A stretch of 64,000 nucleotides of DNA, taken from the NCBI GenBank assembly GCA_020636745.1, contig JACJXH010000003.1, positions 186,001 through 250,000 of the forward strand, written 5' to 3'. The notes beneath the pieces were generated by a model. The model was not told where the DNA came from. It searched no databases and worked only from the letters and a program-made list of their open reading frames with translations. Origin of the DNA: Lentimicrobiaceae bacterium (lineage in GTDB: Bacteria; Bacteroidota; Bacteroidia; Bacteroidales; Lentimicrobiaceae). This document shows positions 9,058-17,356 of this stretch, piece by piece (within the stretch, counting starts at the first letter, position 1; every line of letters starts with the position of its first letter). The position numbers and the translations under genes were made by a program.

Positions 9058-10200
9058 ATGAAAAAATCATCACTAATTCTCTTAATGATGTTGGCCATCA
9101 CAGTTGCTTTTGGTCAAAAAGCAATGCGAACCACAGCATTCAATGATCTGCGTAAAGGTCAGTTAGACAAAGCCATGCAAAATATTGAGCCAACCATTTC
9201 CGATCCTTCAACAATGAATGATCCTAAAACCTGGTTCTACCGTGGTAATATCTATCTGCAAATTCATATGAGCGAAAATCCGGAATACAAAAGTCTGGAC
9301 GCTAATGCTTTAACCAAAGCATATGAATCATACAAAAGATTACTTGAACTTGATACCAAAAAGGAATATTACACCGAAGCTATTCAAAATATTTTCGTTA
9401 TTAGTGAACAGCTTTATAATCAAGGTGTTAAATGTTTCAGTGCTGAAGACTTTGCATGTGCTCTTTCTTCCTTTGAAAGGGCTGCTGATGTAAATGCTTC
9501 TTATGGCAACATTGACACTCTTTCAATTTTCAATGCAGGTTTATCTGCTGAAAATGGAAAAAATTTCCCCAAAGCAATTGAGTATTACAATCGTATTATT
9601 GAATTGAATTACCCTCAGCCATTGGTTTATAATTCATTGTCAAGTATTTATCTCGAAATGAAAGATACAACTACTGCTATTGCAACTATCCAGGCCGGTA
9701 GGGTTAAATATCCCGATAATTTCAACCTTTTAATTGCTGAAACCAATATTTACCTTGCTTCAAATCAAAATGATAAAGCAATGGCAAATCTGAGCGAAGC
9801 AATTAAGAAAGATCCGGAAAATCCTACAATTCATTATGCAGTAGGTGTAAACTATGCTCTGATGAATGATGTGGCTTCCGCTGAAAAAAGTTATATCAAA
9901 GCAATTGAATTAAATCCTGATTACTTTGAAGCTAGTTACAACCTGGGCGCTTTATATGTAAACGAAGCTGCATTGCTGATTGAAAAAGCAAATAAACTGC
10001 CGTTATCAGAAACTGCTGAATATGATAAACTCAAACTGCAGGCTGATGATATTCTTCGTAAATCAATTCCTCATTTGGAAAATGCAGCCAGATTAAATTC
10101 TGAAGACAAGAGCACGCTTTTGTCACTCAAAGAAATTTATACAAGACTTGGTATGGCTGATAAACGCAAAGAGATTGAAGAAAAACTCAGTGGATTATAA
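9058..10200 (+). CDS. Periplasmic tetratricopeptide-repeat protein
   Basis: The 380-residue protein has a short signal peptide (about 1-19, ending AFGQ) and then TPR units over most of its length. The clearest are at about 150-185 (NFPKAIEYYNRIIELN), 235-270 (NDKAMANLSEAIKKDPENPTIHYAVG) and 270-300 (VASAEKSYIKAIELNPDYFEASYNLGALY). TPRs form helical scaffolds for protein binding. Conserved Bacteroidota proteins of this kind have no assigned role. It has its own promoter in the end of gyrA and its own terminator, so it looks monocistronic. The start is preceded by an A-rich stretch, typical of this phylum. Confidence 0.8.
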   Translation: MKKSSLILLMMLAITVAFGQKAMRTTAFNDLRKGQLDKAMQNIEPTISDPSTMNDPKTWFYRGNIYLQIHMSENPEYKSLDANALTKAYESYKRLLELDTKKEYYTEAIQNIFVISEQLYNQGVKCFSAEDFACALSSFERAADVNASYGNIDTLSIFNAGLSAENGKNFPKAIEYYNRIIELNYPQPLVYNSLSSIYLEMKDTTTAIATIQAGRVKYPDNFNLLIAETNIYLASNQNDKAMANLSEAIKKDPENPTIHYAVGVNYALMNDVASAEKSYIKAIELNPDYFEASYNLGALYVNEAALLIEKANKLPLSETAEYDKLKLQADDILRKSIPHLENAARLNSEDKSTLLSLKEIYTRLGMADKRKEIEEKLSGL

Positions 10201-10221
10201 TTGCTGATGATTTTTTAAAAG

Positions 10222-10248
10222 AGGCTGCTTTATGCAGCCTTTTTTTTT
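10222..10248 (+). terminator. Rho-independent terminator after the TPR gene
   Basis: A 7-bp stem AGGCTGC/GCAGCCT (10222-10228 with 10234-10240) is followed by eight T residues, starting 22 bp past the stop codon. Confidence 0.85.
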
Positions 10249-10529
10249 GATGAGGGATAACTAATGATGTATTTAATTTTGATAAAGGAGGGCAGGTTTG
10301 GAAATTTGATATTTGACATAATATAAATTATGTAACATTTTATGGTTGTAAAAATTGGCATCATTTATTTCATTGACTGTTACATATTGCGATTATTTAA
10401 AGCGTAAAAAAAAATGTGAATTAATAAATTACGCTGGATTATAATTCCTAATTTTAAGAAAAAAAACTGAAATTAGTTTCCCACAAACTTCAGCGGGTTT
10501 AATTTGTTTGAAACCACAAGATCTATACA
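10249..10529 (+). promoter_or_regulatory. AT-rich intergenic region upstream of the branching enzyme
   Basis: This stretch after the terminator holds no gene that I can support. It contains a dyad CATAAT-ATAA-ATTATG at 10317-10332 next to a TTTGACA-like sequence. TAATTTG lies about 30 bp before the start codon and may be a degenerate -7 box. Nothing firmer can be said. Confidence 0.25.
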
Positions 10530-12533
10530 ATGAAATCAGATAAAATACCAGGAATCGTAAAATCAGACCCATGGCTAAATCCTGTAGTTCATGATGTTAC
10601 AAATCGATATCAGCGCTTTCAAGATAAATTATCAATCATTGAGCAGGAATATGGCAGTCTTGGCAAATTTGCTGATGCTTATAAATTTCTGGGCATTAAT
10701 TATGATAAAAAATTAAAAGGTTGGTTTTATCGTGAATGGGCGCCAGCAGCTCATGCGTTGTTTCTATCCGGCGATTTCAATGATTGGGACCCGTTGTCAC
10801 ATCCGTTACACCGCATTGATAATGGTATATGGGAGATTTTTATTGAAGAATCAGCCTATGGTGATAAGTTTGTGCATGGAAGTAAAATTAAAGTGTGGGT
10901 TGATGGAGCTAACGGGTTTCTTCCGCGAATTCCGGCATATATTACAAGGGTTGTACAGGATGAAGATACCAAGAACTATTCAGGACAGCTATGGTTTAAG
11001 CGCTTTAACTGGGGCAATGATCGGAGAAGCCTCCCTCCTGCTAAAAACTTGTTTATTTATGAGTGTCATGTTGGCATGGCGCAGGAAAAAGCCGGCATAG
11101 GAACTTACATTGAATTTGCTCAGAATGTGCTTCCATGGGTCAAGCAATGCGGGTATAATGCGATTCAGATGATGGCTATTCAGGAACATCCTTATTATGG
11201 TTCTTTTGGATACCATGTAGCTAACTTTTTTGCTCCTTCATCGCGATTTGGCACACCTGAAGAATTGAAATTCCTGATAAAGACAGCACATGAAATGGGG
11301 ATTGCCGTTATTATGGATATTGTTCATTCTCACACCGTTAAGAATGTGAATGAAGGCCTCAATATGTTTGATGGTTCTGACAGTCAGTATTTTCATTCAG
11401 GTGAGCGCGGGTTGCATCCTCAGTGGGATTCCATGTTGTTTGATTATGGCAAAACTGAAGTTTTACAGTTTTTGCTCTCTAATGTAAAATATTGGTTAAA
11501 GGAATTTCATTTTGATGGTTTCAGATTTGATGGCGTGGGGTCTATGATGTATTTTCATCACGGAAACGAAACAATTGATTCGCCACAAAAATACTTTACT
11601 GATGGAGTTGAATGGGACGCTATTACCTACCTGCAACTTGCCAATAAACTCATTCACTCCATTAAAAAAGAAACCGTTACCATAGCCGAGGATGTGACTG
11701 GGATGCCCGGACTTGCATCTTCGATTGCCGAAGGTGGTATTGGATTTGATTACAGACTTGGAATGGGCATTCCCGATTTCTGGATTAAGCTCTTAAAAGA
11801 GTCAAGAGATGAAGATTGGAATGTAGAGGAATTATGGCACGTTATGAACAACCGTTTGCCCGGCGTACGAACAGTTGCTTATGCTGAATCGCATGATCAG
11901 GCGTTGGTTGGTGATAAAACTCTGGCATTCTGGTTAATGGATCAGGAAATGTACTGGCACATGGGAAAAGACGATGCCAGTCTGATAGTTGATCGTGGAA
12001 TTGCTCTGCATAAGTTAATCCGACTTTTTACTATTTCATTAGGAGGCCAGGCATACCTGAATTTTATGGGAAATGAGTTCGGGCATCCTGAATGGATTGA
12101 TTTCCCGCGTGAGGGCAATAATTGGAGCTATCACTTTGCACGCAGGCAATGGTCACTGGCAACCAATCCTGAATTGAAGTACAGGTTTATGGCGTTGTTT
12201 GACCAGGATATGATAGAAATTATAAAATCATACCGGGTGCTTAACGATGAATTTGCAAATCAACTTCATATTGATATTGACAATAAAATAATTGCATTTT
12301 CCCGTGGAAAATTGATTTTTATTTTTAATTTCAATCCCTTTAACAGTCTGCCCGATTATGGTATTCATTTGCCAAAACAGGGAAGTTATAAAGTTGTACT
12401 TTGTAGTGACAATAAAAAATACGGAGGACATGGGCGAATTGATGAACAACTTACTTATCAAACTGTTGGTGAATTAAATATGCTAAAACTGTATGTCACC
12501 AACAGATCTGCGCTGGTTTTATCTGAAACCTGA
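10530..12533 (+). CDS. 1,4-alpha-glucan branching enzyme, eukaryotic-type (GH13)
   Basis: This 667-residue cytoplasmic enzyme would cut and re-link glucan chains through alpha-1,6 branches in glycogen. It has a CBM48-like N-terminal domain (about 55-160, with FYREWAPAAHALFLSGDFND), a GH13 barrel (about 175-510) and a C-terminal beta domain. Expected catalytic residues are present: nucleophile Asp (about 335) in FDGFRFDGV, acid/base Glu (about 387) in TIAEDVTGMPG, and transition-state Asp (about 454) in AESHDQALVGDK. Motifs such as YNAIQMMAIQEHPYYGSFGY and NEGLNMFDGSDSQYFHSG resemble the human and yeast branching enzymes (GH13_8) more than E. coli GlgB. No other glycogen genes are next to it. 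Confidence 0.93.
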   Translation: MKSDKIPGIVKSDPWLNPVVHDVTNRYQRFQDKLSIIEQEYGSLGKFADAYKFLGINYDKKLKGWFYREWAPAAHALFLSGDFNDWDPLSHPLHRIDNGIWEIFIEESAYGDKFVHGSKIKVWVDGANGFLPRIPAYITRVVQDEDTKNYSGQLWFKRFNWGNDRRSLPPAKNLFIYECHVGMAQEKAGIGTYIEFAQNVLPWVKQCGYNAIQMMAIQEHPYYGSFGYHVANFFAPSSRFGTPEELKFLIKTAHEMGIAVIMDIVHSHTVKNVNEGLNMFDGSDSQYFHSGERGLHPQWDSMLFDYGKTEVLQFLLSNVKYWLKEFHFDGFRFDGVGSMMYFHHGNETIDSPQKYFTDGVEWDAITYLQLANKLIHSIKKETVTIAEDVTGMPGLASSIAEGGIGFDYRLGMGIPDFWIKLLKESRDEDWNVEELWHVMNNRLPGVRTVAYAESHDQALVGDKTLAFWLMDQEMYWHMGKDDASLIVDRGIALHKLIRLFTISLGGQAYLNFMGNEFGHPEWIDFPREGNNWSYHFARRQWSLATNPELKYRFMALFDQDMIEIIKSYRVLNDEFANQLHIDIDNKIIAFSRGKLIFIFNFNPFNSLPDYGIHLPKQGSYKVVLCSDNKKYGGHGRIDEQLTYQTVGELNMLKLYVTNRSALVLSET

Positions 12534-12637
12534 TTGTTGGAAAATTACCGGTTTTTAAATATTTTTAACACCTGGTTAATCTTTATTCTGATTAAGTTTA
12601 TTATTATTGCAAACTTTTTTAATAATTAGCCTATTTT

Positions 12638-12940
12638 ATGGAACGAAAACGTTTGGTAATTAGTTATAGTAATGTTTCTCCTGAGGTACTTGAAGCCATC
12701 AGAAAAAAATATCCTTTAGGGTACTCTAATCATGTGATTAAAGTAAATACAAAGGGTGACGATTTTTTTTATGCAATTACTGTTGATACTGAAGAAGCCA
12801 GTTATCTTGTTAAGGTCCCTGTAAAGATTGATACAAAGGGAAGCCTTAATGATGATGATAATCTGGATGACACCAGCGATGATAAGGAAGTTGACGAAGG
12901 ATATCAGGAGAATGAACCTTCTGCTGAAATTGACGAATAA
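12638..12940 (+). CDS. Small conserved hypothetical protein with acidic tail
   Basis: This 100-residue protein has a compact N-terminal part (1-70, containing SPEVLEAIRKKYPLGYSNHVIKV) and a tail of about 30 residues that is mostly Asp, Glu, Asn and Ser. I do not recognise a domain. It lacks a signal peptide and membrane segments, so it is cytoplasmic. It ends 8 bp before a strong terminator and appears to be a single-gene unit. An inverted repeat TTAATC/GATTAA (12576-12595) lies upstream. Confidence 0.65.
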   Translation: MERKRLVISYSNVSPEVLEAIRKKYPLGYSNHVIKVNTKGDDFFYAITVDTEEASYLVKVPVKIDTKGSLNDDDNLDDTSDDKEVDEGYQENEPSAEIDE

Positions 12941-12947
12941 TTATTAA

Positions 12948-12971
12948 ACAGCCGGCAAGGCTGTTTTTTTA
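12948..12971 (+). terminator. Rho-independent terminator
   Basis: A 6-bp stem ACAGCC/GGCTGT (12948-12953 with 12959-12964) with a five-base loop is followed directly by a T run. It closes the small acidic-tail gene. Confidence 0.85.
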
Positions 12972-12996
12972 TGTATATAATTTATAAACCAGAATC

Positions 12997-13476
12997 ATGG
13001 AAGATACTCTGTTGACTAAAAATGACCAGCTTACTCAGGAATTACCATCTATCGTTTTAAATGCTGAAGCCATTCATTCTCTGGCTGAAACAAGAAAATG
13101 GACCAGTTTCTTTGCTGTTTTAGGGATTATTGCCTTGGTTTTCATGTTTGTAGCCGGGATTATTTCAATTATTGTTCTGCCCATGCTTAACCAGGAAAGT
13201 GAGCCAACAGCATTGCCAGCAATTGTTACAGGACTGGTGTATTTATTACTTGGGGTAATTTATCTTTTTCCAATCATCTATCTGTTTCGTTTTACAAAAC
13301 TGGTGCGCCAGGCCATAGCTTCTTCTAACGGTAATTTAATGAGCAGTGCTTTATATAATTTAAAACTGCATTTTAGAACAGTTGGTATAATTACTATTGG
13401 TTTTATTGCTGTTTACTTGATTTTTATCATGTTCTTATTGGTTTTCGGCGCAGGAATGCTTGCCGGAAATATTTAA
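12997..13476 (+). CDS. Small integral membrane protein (DUF5362-like)
   Basis: The 159-residue protein has a polar N-terminus of about 33 residues and three hydrophobic segments (about 36-62, 72-97 and 129-156). Between the second and third segments lies an amphipathic stretch with RQAIASSNGNLMSSALYNLKLHFR. This layout resembles the DUF5362 membrane proteins of Bacteroidota, which have no known function, but the assignment is from general appearance only. It begins 56 bp after the start of the preceding terminator stem-loop, so it probably has its own promoter. It is convergent with the next gene. Confidence 0.6.
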   Translation: MEDTLLTKNDQLTQELPSIVLNAEAIHSLAETRKWTSFFAVLGIIALVFMFVAGIISIIVLPMLNQESEPTALPAIVTGLVYLLLGVIYLFPIIYLFRFTKLVRQAIASSNGNLMSSALYNLKLHFRTVGIITIGFIAVYLIFIMFLLVFGAGMLAGNI

Positions 13477-13505
13477 TCAGGTATCAAGGAAAGTTTACCG
13501 GGTAT

Positions 13506-14030
13506 TTAATTTCTAAAAATTAAGCTTTTCAGAATTTTCTTACCTGTATTTCTAAAACCGGAACTTGCTTCATTCATTTGAATTTCAATTATATCATACA
13601 GTTCACGCCTGATTTCAGGGATATTATCTGAGATTTTCTTGAGAATAACCATGCAGTGTACTTTAACTGCAATACTTTCATTGTCAGATTGCAGCCAGTT
13701 GAAGCAGGTGTCAGCTAAAATTCCCAATTCATCTTTTGGCAAATCCGATCTTGATATCATTCTCAGAGCATGCCTTTTCAGCCCATCGCTACTGAAGTTG
13801 ACCAAACCTGATGAGAGCCTTCCGATCTTGTTTATCAAAAACTCAGGATTAATTTCGGCACAATAATCGGCAGCCCAGGCGGCTCTTCTGCTTAATGGAT
13901 CTTCATTTTTAAATATGAATGACCACAAGGTGTCAAATAGTGCCGGATGAGCCATAATTATACGTACAACCAGGTCGGTATTGGCTCTGGATTGTTCCTG
14001 AAGCAGAATATTTTTTAGTTCTTTTTCCAA
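13506..14030 (-). CDS. Helical-repeat (HEAT-like) hypothetical protein
   Basis: The 174-residue protein is all-helical by composition and reads like tandem HEAT/ARM helices: DPLSRRAAWAADYCAEINPE, SDGLKRHALRMISRSDLP, NESIAVKVHCMVILKKIS, then an end helix with RNTGKKIL. Such proteins usually serve as binding scaffolds. There is no signal peptide or catalytic motif. It is the last gene of its transcript and is separated from the upstream RNA gene by a terminator, so it should be expressed separately. Confidence 0.65.
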   Translation of the reverse strand: MEKELKNILLQEQSRANTDLVVRIIMAHPALFDTLWSFIFKNEDPLSRRAAWAADYCAEINPEFLINKIGRLSSGLVNFSSDGLKRHALRMISRSDLPKDELGILADTCFNWLQSDNESIAVKVHCMVILKKISDNIPEIRRELYDIIEIQMNEASSGFRNTGKKILKSLIFRN

Positions 14031-14099
14031 TGATGGCAGATAGCTGACATAAACCTAAGGAAAGCAAAAATAGCTATTCTCCTGAAATATCAGAATACT

Positions 14100-14425
14100 T
14101 AAAAATACAAAAGGGAAACTACCCTTGCGGAGTTGTTTCCCTTTAGTCAAGCATCAGACCTTGATCTGTTGCTGACTCCAGATTATTGTTTTGGTGCCTT
14201 GTTATTGATTTTCCCCGTGAGGTAATCCTTAACTTACCATCTTCAAAACTTTACAACCTAAGCTGTAGTTTTTTGAAAAGGATTCCGGTTATTGTACCTT
14301 TCGATTTTTCAGCTACTCCCCTTGCAGTTCGTTTCTGGTTGTCTCCGGCCATTTGGTCAGGTGTTTCTGCTTTTCAGCTGATTCACTTTCACCTCCCGAA
14401 ATTTTTCACCATATCGTTGGTCTGG
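14100..14425 (-). ncRNA. Candidate structured non-coding RNA, about 320 nt
   Basis: On the minus strand this intergenic stretch has a Bacteroidota-type promoter at 14431-14461 and a strong terminator at 14110-14144, with no credible reading frame between. Several nested inverted repeats would fold in the transcript. One is a long hairpin at 14224-14284 (outer AATCCTT/AAGGATT, inner TTCAAAACT/AGTTTTTTGAA with a two-base bulge). A second at 14146-14176 pairs GTCAAGCA with TGCTGAC around CAGA/TCTG. A third at 14359-14394 pairs AGGTG with CACCT around GCT-TTTC-AGC, and CCGG pairs at 14285-14288/14345-14348. I find none of the conserved marks of RNase P RNA, tmRNA or SRP RNA. It may be one of the Bacteroidota ncRNA families known only from comparative genomics. 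Confidence 0.6.
14110..14144 (-). terminator. Terminator of the candidate ncRNA
   Basis: A 10-bp stem AAAGGGAAAC/GTTTCCCTTT (14110-14119 with 14135-14144) is followed on the minus strand by a T-rich stretch. Confidence 0.75.
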
Positions 14426-14430
14426 TTTTG

Positions 14431-14461
14431 TAAAATTAATATAATTTCATCCCTTTGTCAA
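14431..14461 (-). promoter_or_regulatory. Promoter of the candidate ncRNA
   Basis: On the minus strand, TTGACA (complement of 14456-14461) is followed by TAATTTTA (complement of 14431-14438), with 20 bases between the TTG and the TAATTTTA box. This agrees with TTTG/TAnnTTTG spacing in Bacteroidota apart from one mismatch in the -7 box. The predicted transcript start is near 14424. Confidence 0.5.
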
Positions 14462-14572
14462 GTGTTTTTTAAATTTGATTATCAACACATTACGAACAAA
14501 AGATATGAACAATTGTTAATATCCTGTGTCTGACATTTTTATTAAAACTCCTCCCCTTTCAGGATTACCGGG

Positions 14573-15043
14573 CTATTCCGCAACCAAAACCGGTTTACCT
14601 TTTTTAAAGCCTTTTACTTTAAGAATGATTTTTTCATCTGCATGAAAGTCTGATGTGCCCGGATGTATTTCACAACGAATACAATTGTTAAATACATCTG
14701 CAATGGTAACAGTAATTTTGTCTGAATTCATCTGAATATGATCTTCAACAGAAATTATTCTAAACTCATAACTTGCTCCTTCAGTGTATATTGGGTGTGC
14801 TGGTTCAAGAAAAACTCTTCCTGTACAATTTATGCGATCTACTTTACAAGTTAATTCCATACCTGGTTCAAAACCATAGTTCAGGTAATATTTGTATGGC
14901 ACAAGATGTCTGACGCCTGTGTTGTCTTCAAGAATCATATATTCTTCATGGTCTGATAATTGAACCAGTTTAATATATTGGAACAAAGAAACATCGCCTT
15001 CATTCAATTTAACTTTATTATTAAACCAGGCTGGCGCAGTCAT
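14573..15043 (-). CDS. Hypothetical beta-rich (OB-like) protein linked to relA
   Basis: The 156-residue cytoplasmic protein is rich in beta-strand patterns with two likely halves (about 15-80 and 85-156). The second half ends with KIILKVKGFKKGKPVLVAE, like a short OB or S1-type domain, but I cannot assign a family. It begins 7 bp after the relA/spoT-like gene ends on the same strand, so the two should be cotranscribed. A functional link to the stringent response is possible from position only. Confidence 0.6.
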   Translation of the reverse strand: MTAPAWFNNKVKLNEGDVSLFQYIKLVQLSDHEEYMILEDNTGVRHLVPYKYYLNYGFEPGMELTCKVDRINCTGRVFLEPAHPIYTEGASYEFRIISVEDHIQMNSDKITVTIADVFNNCIRCEIHPGTSDFHADEKIILKVKGFKKGKPVLVAE

Positions 15044-15050
15044 ATATAAT

Positions 15051-17261
15051 TCAATTTGAGGAGCTTTGACGCGTTGCTTTAATAATTCCTTTAATTGATA
15101 GCAACCTTTTCATCAGTAAGTCAAGGTGTTTGGTATCCCGAATACTCACTTTGATCAGCCCGTCAAATTTACCATTTTTACTATCAAGAGAAATGGTTCT
15201 CACGTCCATTTTGAGTTCATTTGAAATCAGGTTGGTGATAGAGCTTAAAATTCCAAGCTGATCAAATCCGCTTATTTTTACTGTTGAGATAAAGTAAGTT
15301 CCTTCAACAGGTTTTGACCATTGTGCATCCATTGAGCGGTAAGGGAATCGTGTGCGCATTCTGGAGGCATTGGGGCATGAAATCCGGTGAATTTTAATTC
15401 CATCACTAACGGTAATGAAACCAAAAATTTCATCACCCATTACCGGGTTACAACAACGAGCCAGCTTATATCCCTCAATCTCAGAGTTTTCGTTAACAAT
15501 GATTACATTCTCGGAGGTTCGGTTGGTTTTGAGTGGTTCAGCCTTTACCGGGGGTTTGGGTTTTGATTCAATTTTTTCGTCTTCAGCTTTTGTTGTTCCT
15601 ATAACAATATCTTTGATTGCCGAAGGTTCAATTTTACTTTCCGCCAGTTTTTGAAATAAATCAAGAGGGCCGGAAAGTTTGAAGAATGCAACAAGCTTAT
15701 TGATGGCCTCATCTTCTTTGGTAATCTTTAATTGAGCGATTTTTCTTCTGAAAATGTCTTTACCAGCCTCAGCCTGTTTAAATTCAGCTTCTTTCAGGTA
15801 TCGTTTTATTTTGGTTTTTGCCCTGCTGGTGGTAACCCAGCCCAGCCAGTCAATGTTGGGATTTTGATTACGGGAAGTAATGATTTCCACCTGATCTCCA
15901 TTTTTCAGGAGATGTCTGATGGGAACTATTTTTTTGTTTACTCTTCCTCCGCTGCATTTTGCTCCAAGGTTGGTATGGACTTCAAAGGCAAAATCGAGTA
16001 CAGTTGAACCTGCTCTGAGCTTTTTGAGATCGCCTTCAGGCGTAAAAACATAAATTGTATTTTCGGCAGCCACCGGTTTTGTTCCTGATGATAAAGCCTC
16101 TTCTGATTCTTCCGGATTTTCAAGAATTTTTCTGATAGAGTTGAGCCATTCATCAGTTTCAACAGACCCTTTCTGGCCTTTATAACGCCAGTGGGCCGCA
16201 TTGCCTGATTCAGCCTCTTCATCCATTCGCAAGGTCCTTATTTGCACTTCAACCCATCTTTTGCCCGGGCCTAAAACAGTTACATGTAACGATTCGTAGC
16301 CATTTGGGCGCGGTATTGTTATCCAGTCGCGCAGCCTTTTGGGCTCAGGTTTATATAAATTAGTAACTACTGAATAAGCTTTCCAGCAATCGGCCTTTTC
16401 ATCAGAAATTGAGCTGTTTAGTATAATTCTGATGGCAAACAAATCAAAAACTTCCTCGAAGTCAACCTGTTGCTTTTTCATCTTGGTAAAAACCGATGAA
16501 ACTGATTTTGTACGGTTTTTAATCACAAAATCAAGGCCCATTCTGCTAAGTTCAGCTTTTATAGGATCCAGAAACTCTATGATAAAGTCGCTACTATCAC
16601 TTATTGCCTTTGCAATATTGGCCGAAATTGTTTGATAAGCAATGGGGTTGTTATAATGAAGCGAAAGCTCATCCAATTCTCCTTTTACTCTGTAAAGTCC
16701 GAGTTTGTGGGCCAGAGGTGCATATAAATCTGAGGTTTGCAAAGCAATTTCCCTTTTTTTTGCATCCGGCAAGCTTTCTATTTTACGCATATGATGCAAC
16801 CTGTCAGCCAGTTGGATAAGTACCGACCTGACATCATCAGCGAGGGAGAGTAAAAGACTACTGAAGTTTTCTGCATTATCGGTAAGCTTTTCAGTCGGGA
16901 GCTGATTAAGGCGATTTAAATTACTGCAGATTACAGCGACTTCAGGAAGTTTCAGCTCGCTGACAAGCTCTGCAAATTTGTTATCGTCATGGCTAATATT
17001 GTGAAGCATAGCTGCAATTACAGAACTTAATCCAAGCCCCATTTCTTTAGCAACAATGATAGCGACATCCACTGAATGACAAAAATAAGACTCCGATGTT
17101 TGGTATAAATGGTCACCATGGATGTTCAGGGTTGCTATAAAAGCTTTTCGCAGTTGTTTTTGACCTGATGGTGTTAAAAATGGTTTACAGGCCTGAAGAA
17201 GCTGTCTGTATTTAAGAACAACAATCTTTTGTTTGTCGATGTGTGCCAAGGGTGTATTCAT
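15051..17261 (-). CDS. RelA/SpoT-family (p)ppGpp synthetase with a degenerate hydrolase domain
   Basis: This 736-residue long RSH protein makes the alarmone (p)ppGpp from ATP and GDP/GTP. An HD-type domain occupies about 30-200, the synthetase about 235-365 (with GYESLHVTV and VEVQIRTLRMDEEAESGNAAHW), TGS about 400-465, a Cys-containing zinc-finger-like domain about 600-640 (LARCCNP, ISCPNA) and ACT at the end. The hydrolase motif is broken: the HD pair reads His87-Asn88, and the usual Glu-Asp pair is His91-Asp92. The segment before the synthetase FDLFAIRII reads DFEE, acidic as in synthetase-only RelA enzymes. It is therefore probably a synthetase without hydrolase, so a second RSH with hydrolase is expected elsewhere. 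It leads a two-gene operon. Confidence 0.88.
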   Translation of the reverse strand: MNTPLAHIDKQKIVVLKYRQLLQACKPFLTPSGQKQLRKAFIATLNIHGDHLYQTSESYFCHSVDVAIIVAKEMGLGLSSVIAAMLHNISHDDNKFAELVSELKLPEVAVICSNLNRLNQLPTEKLTDNAENFSSLLLSLADDVRSVLIQLADRLHHMRKIESLPDAKKREIALQTSDLYAPLAHKLGLYRVKGELDELSLHYNNPIAYQTISANIAKAISDSSDFIIEFLDPIKAELSRMGLDFVIKNRTKSVSSVFTKMKKQQVDFEEVFDLFAIRIILNSSISDEKADCWKAYSVVTNLYKPEPKRLRDWITIPRPNGYESLHVTVLGPGKRWVEVQIRTLRMDEEAESGNAAHWRYKGQKGSVETDEWLNSIRKILENPEESEEALSSGTKPVAAENTIYVFTPEGDLKKLRAGSTVLDFAFEVHTNLGAKCSGGRVNKKIVPIRHLLKNGDQVEIITSRNQNPNIDWLGWVTTSRAKTKIKRYLKEAEFKQAEAGKDIFRRKIAQLKITKEDEAINKLVAFFKLSGPLDLFQKLAESKIEPSAIKDIVIGTTKAEDEKIESKPKPPVKAEPLKTNRTSENVIIVNENSEIEGYKLARCCNPVMGDEIFGFITVSDGIKIHRISCPNASRMRTRFPYRSMDAQWSKPVEGTYFISTVKISGFDQLGILSSITNLISNELKMDVRTISLDSKNGKFDGLIKVSIRDTKHLDLLMKRLLSIKGIIKATRQSSSN

Positions 17262-17301
17262 AACAATTTACTTTAACAAAGATAAGCCATTGGGAATAAT
17301 T

Positions 17302-17335
17302 AAAAAAAGCGCCCTGATTAAACCAGGGCGCTTTT
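17302..17335 (-). terminator. Terminator of the nfeD-floA operon
   Basis: A 12-bp stem AAAAGCGCCCTG/CAGGGCGCTTTT (17305-17316 with 17324-17335) is followed on the minus strand by seven T residues, just beyond the floA stop. Confidence 0.9.
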
Positions 17336-17356
17336 AAGTTTGAAATCCGTGTATGA

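Noticed and set aside
14186..14533. Open frame of 115 codons on the plus strand in the ncRNA region
   Set aside because: It has unusual Phe/Ser/Leu-rich composition, no family features, and runs antisense through the conserved-looking hairpins, promoter and terminator of the minus-strand RNA candidate.
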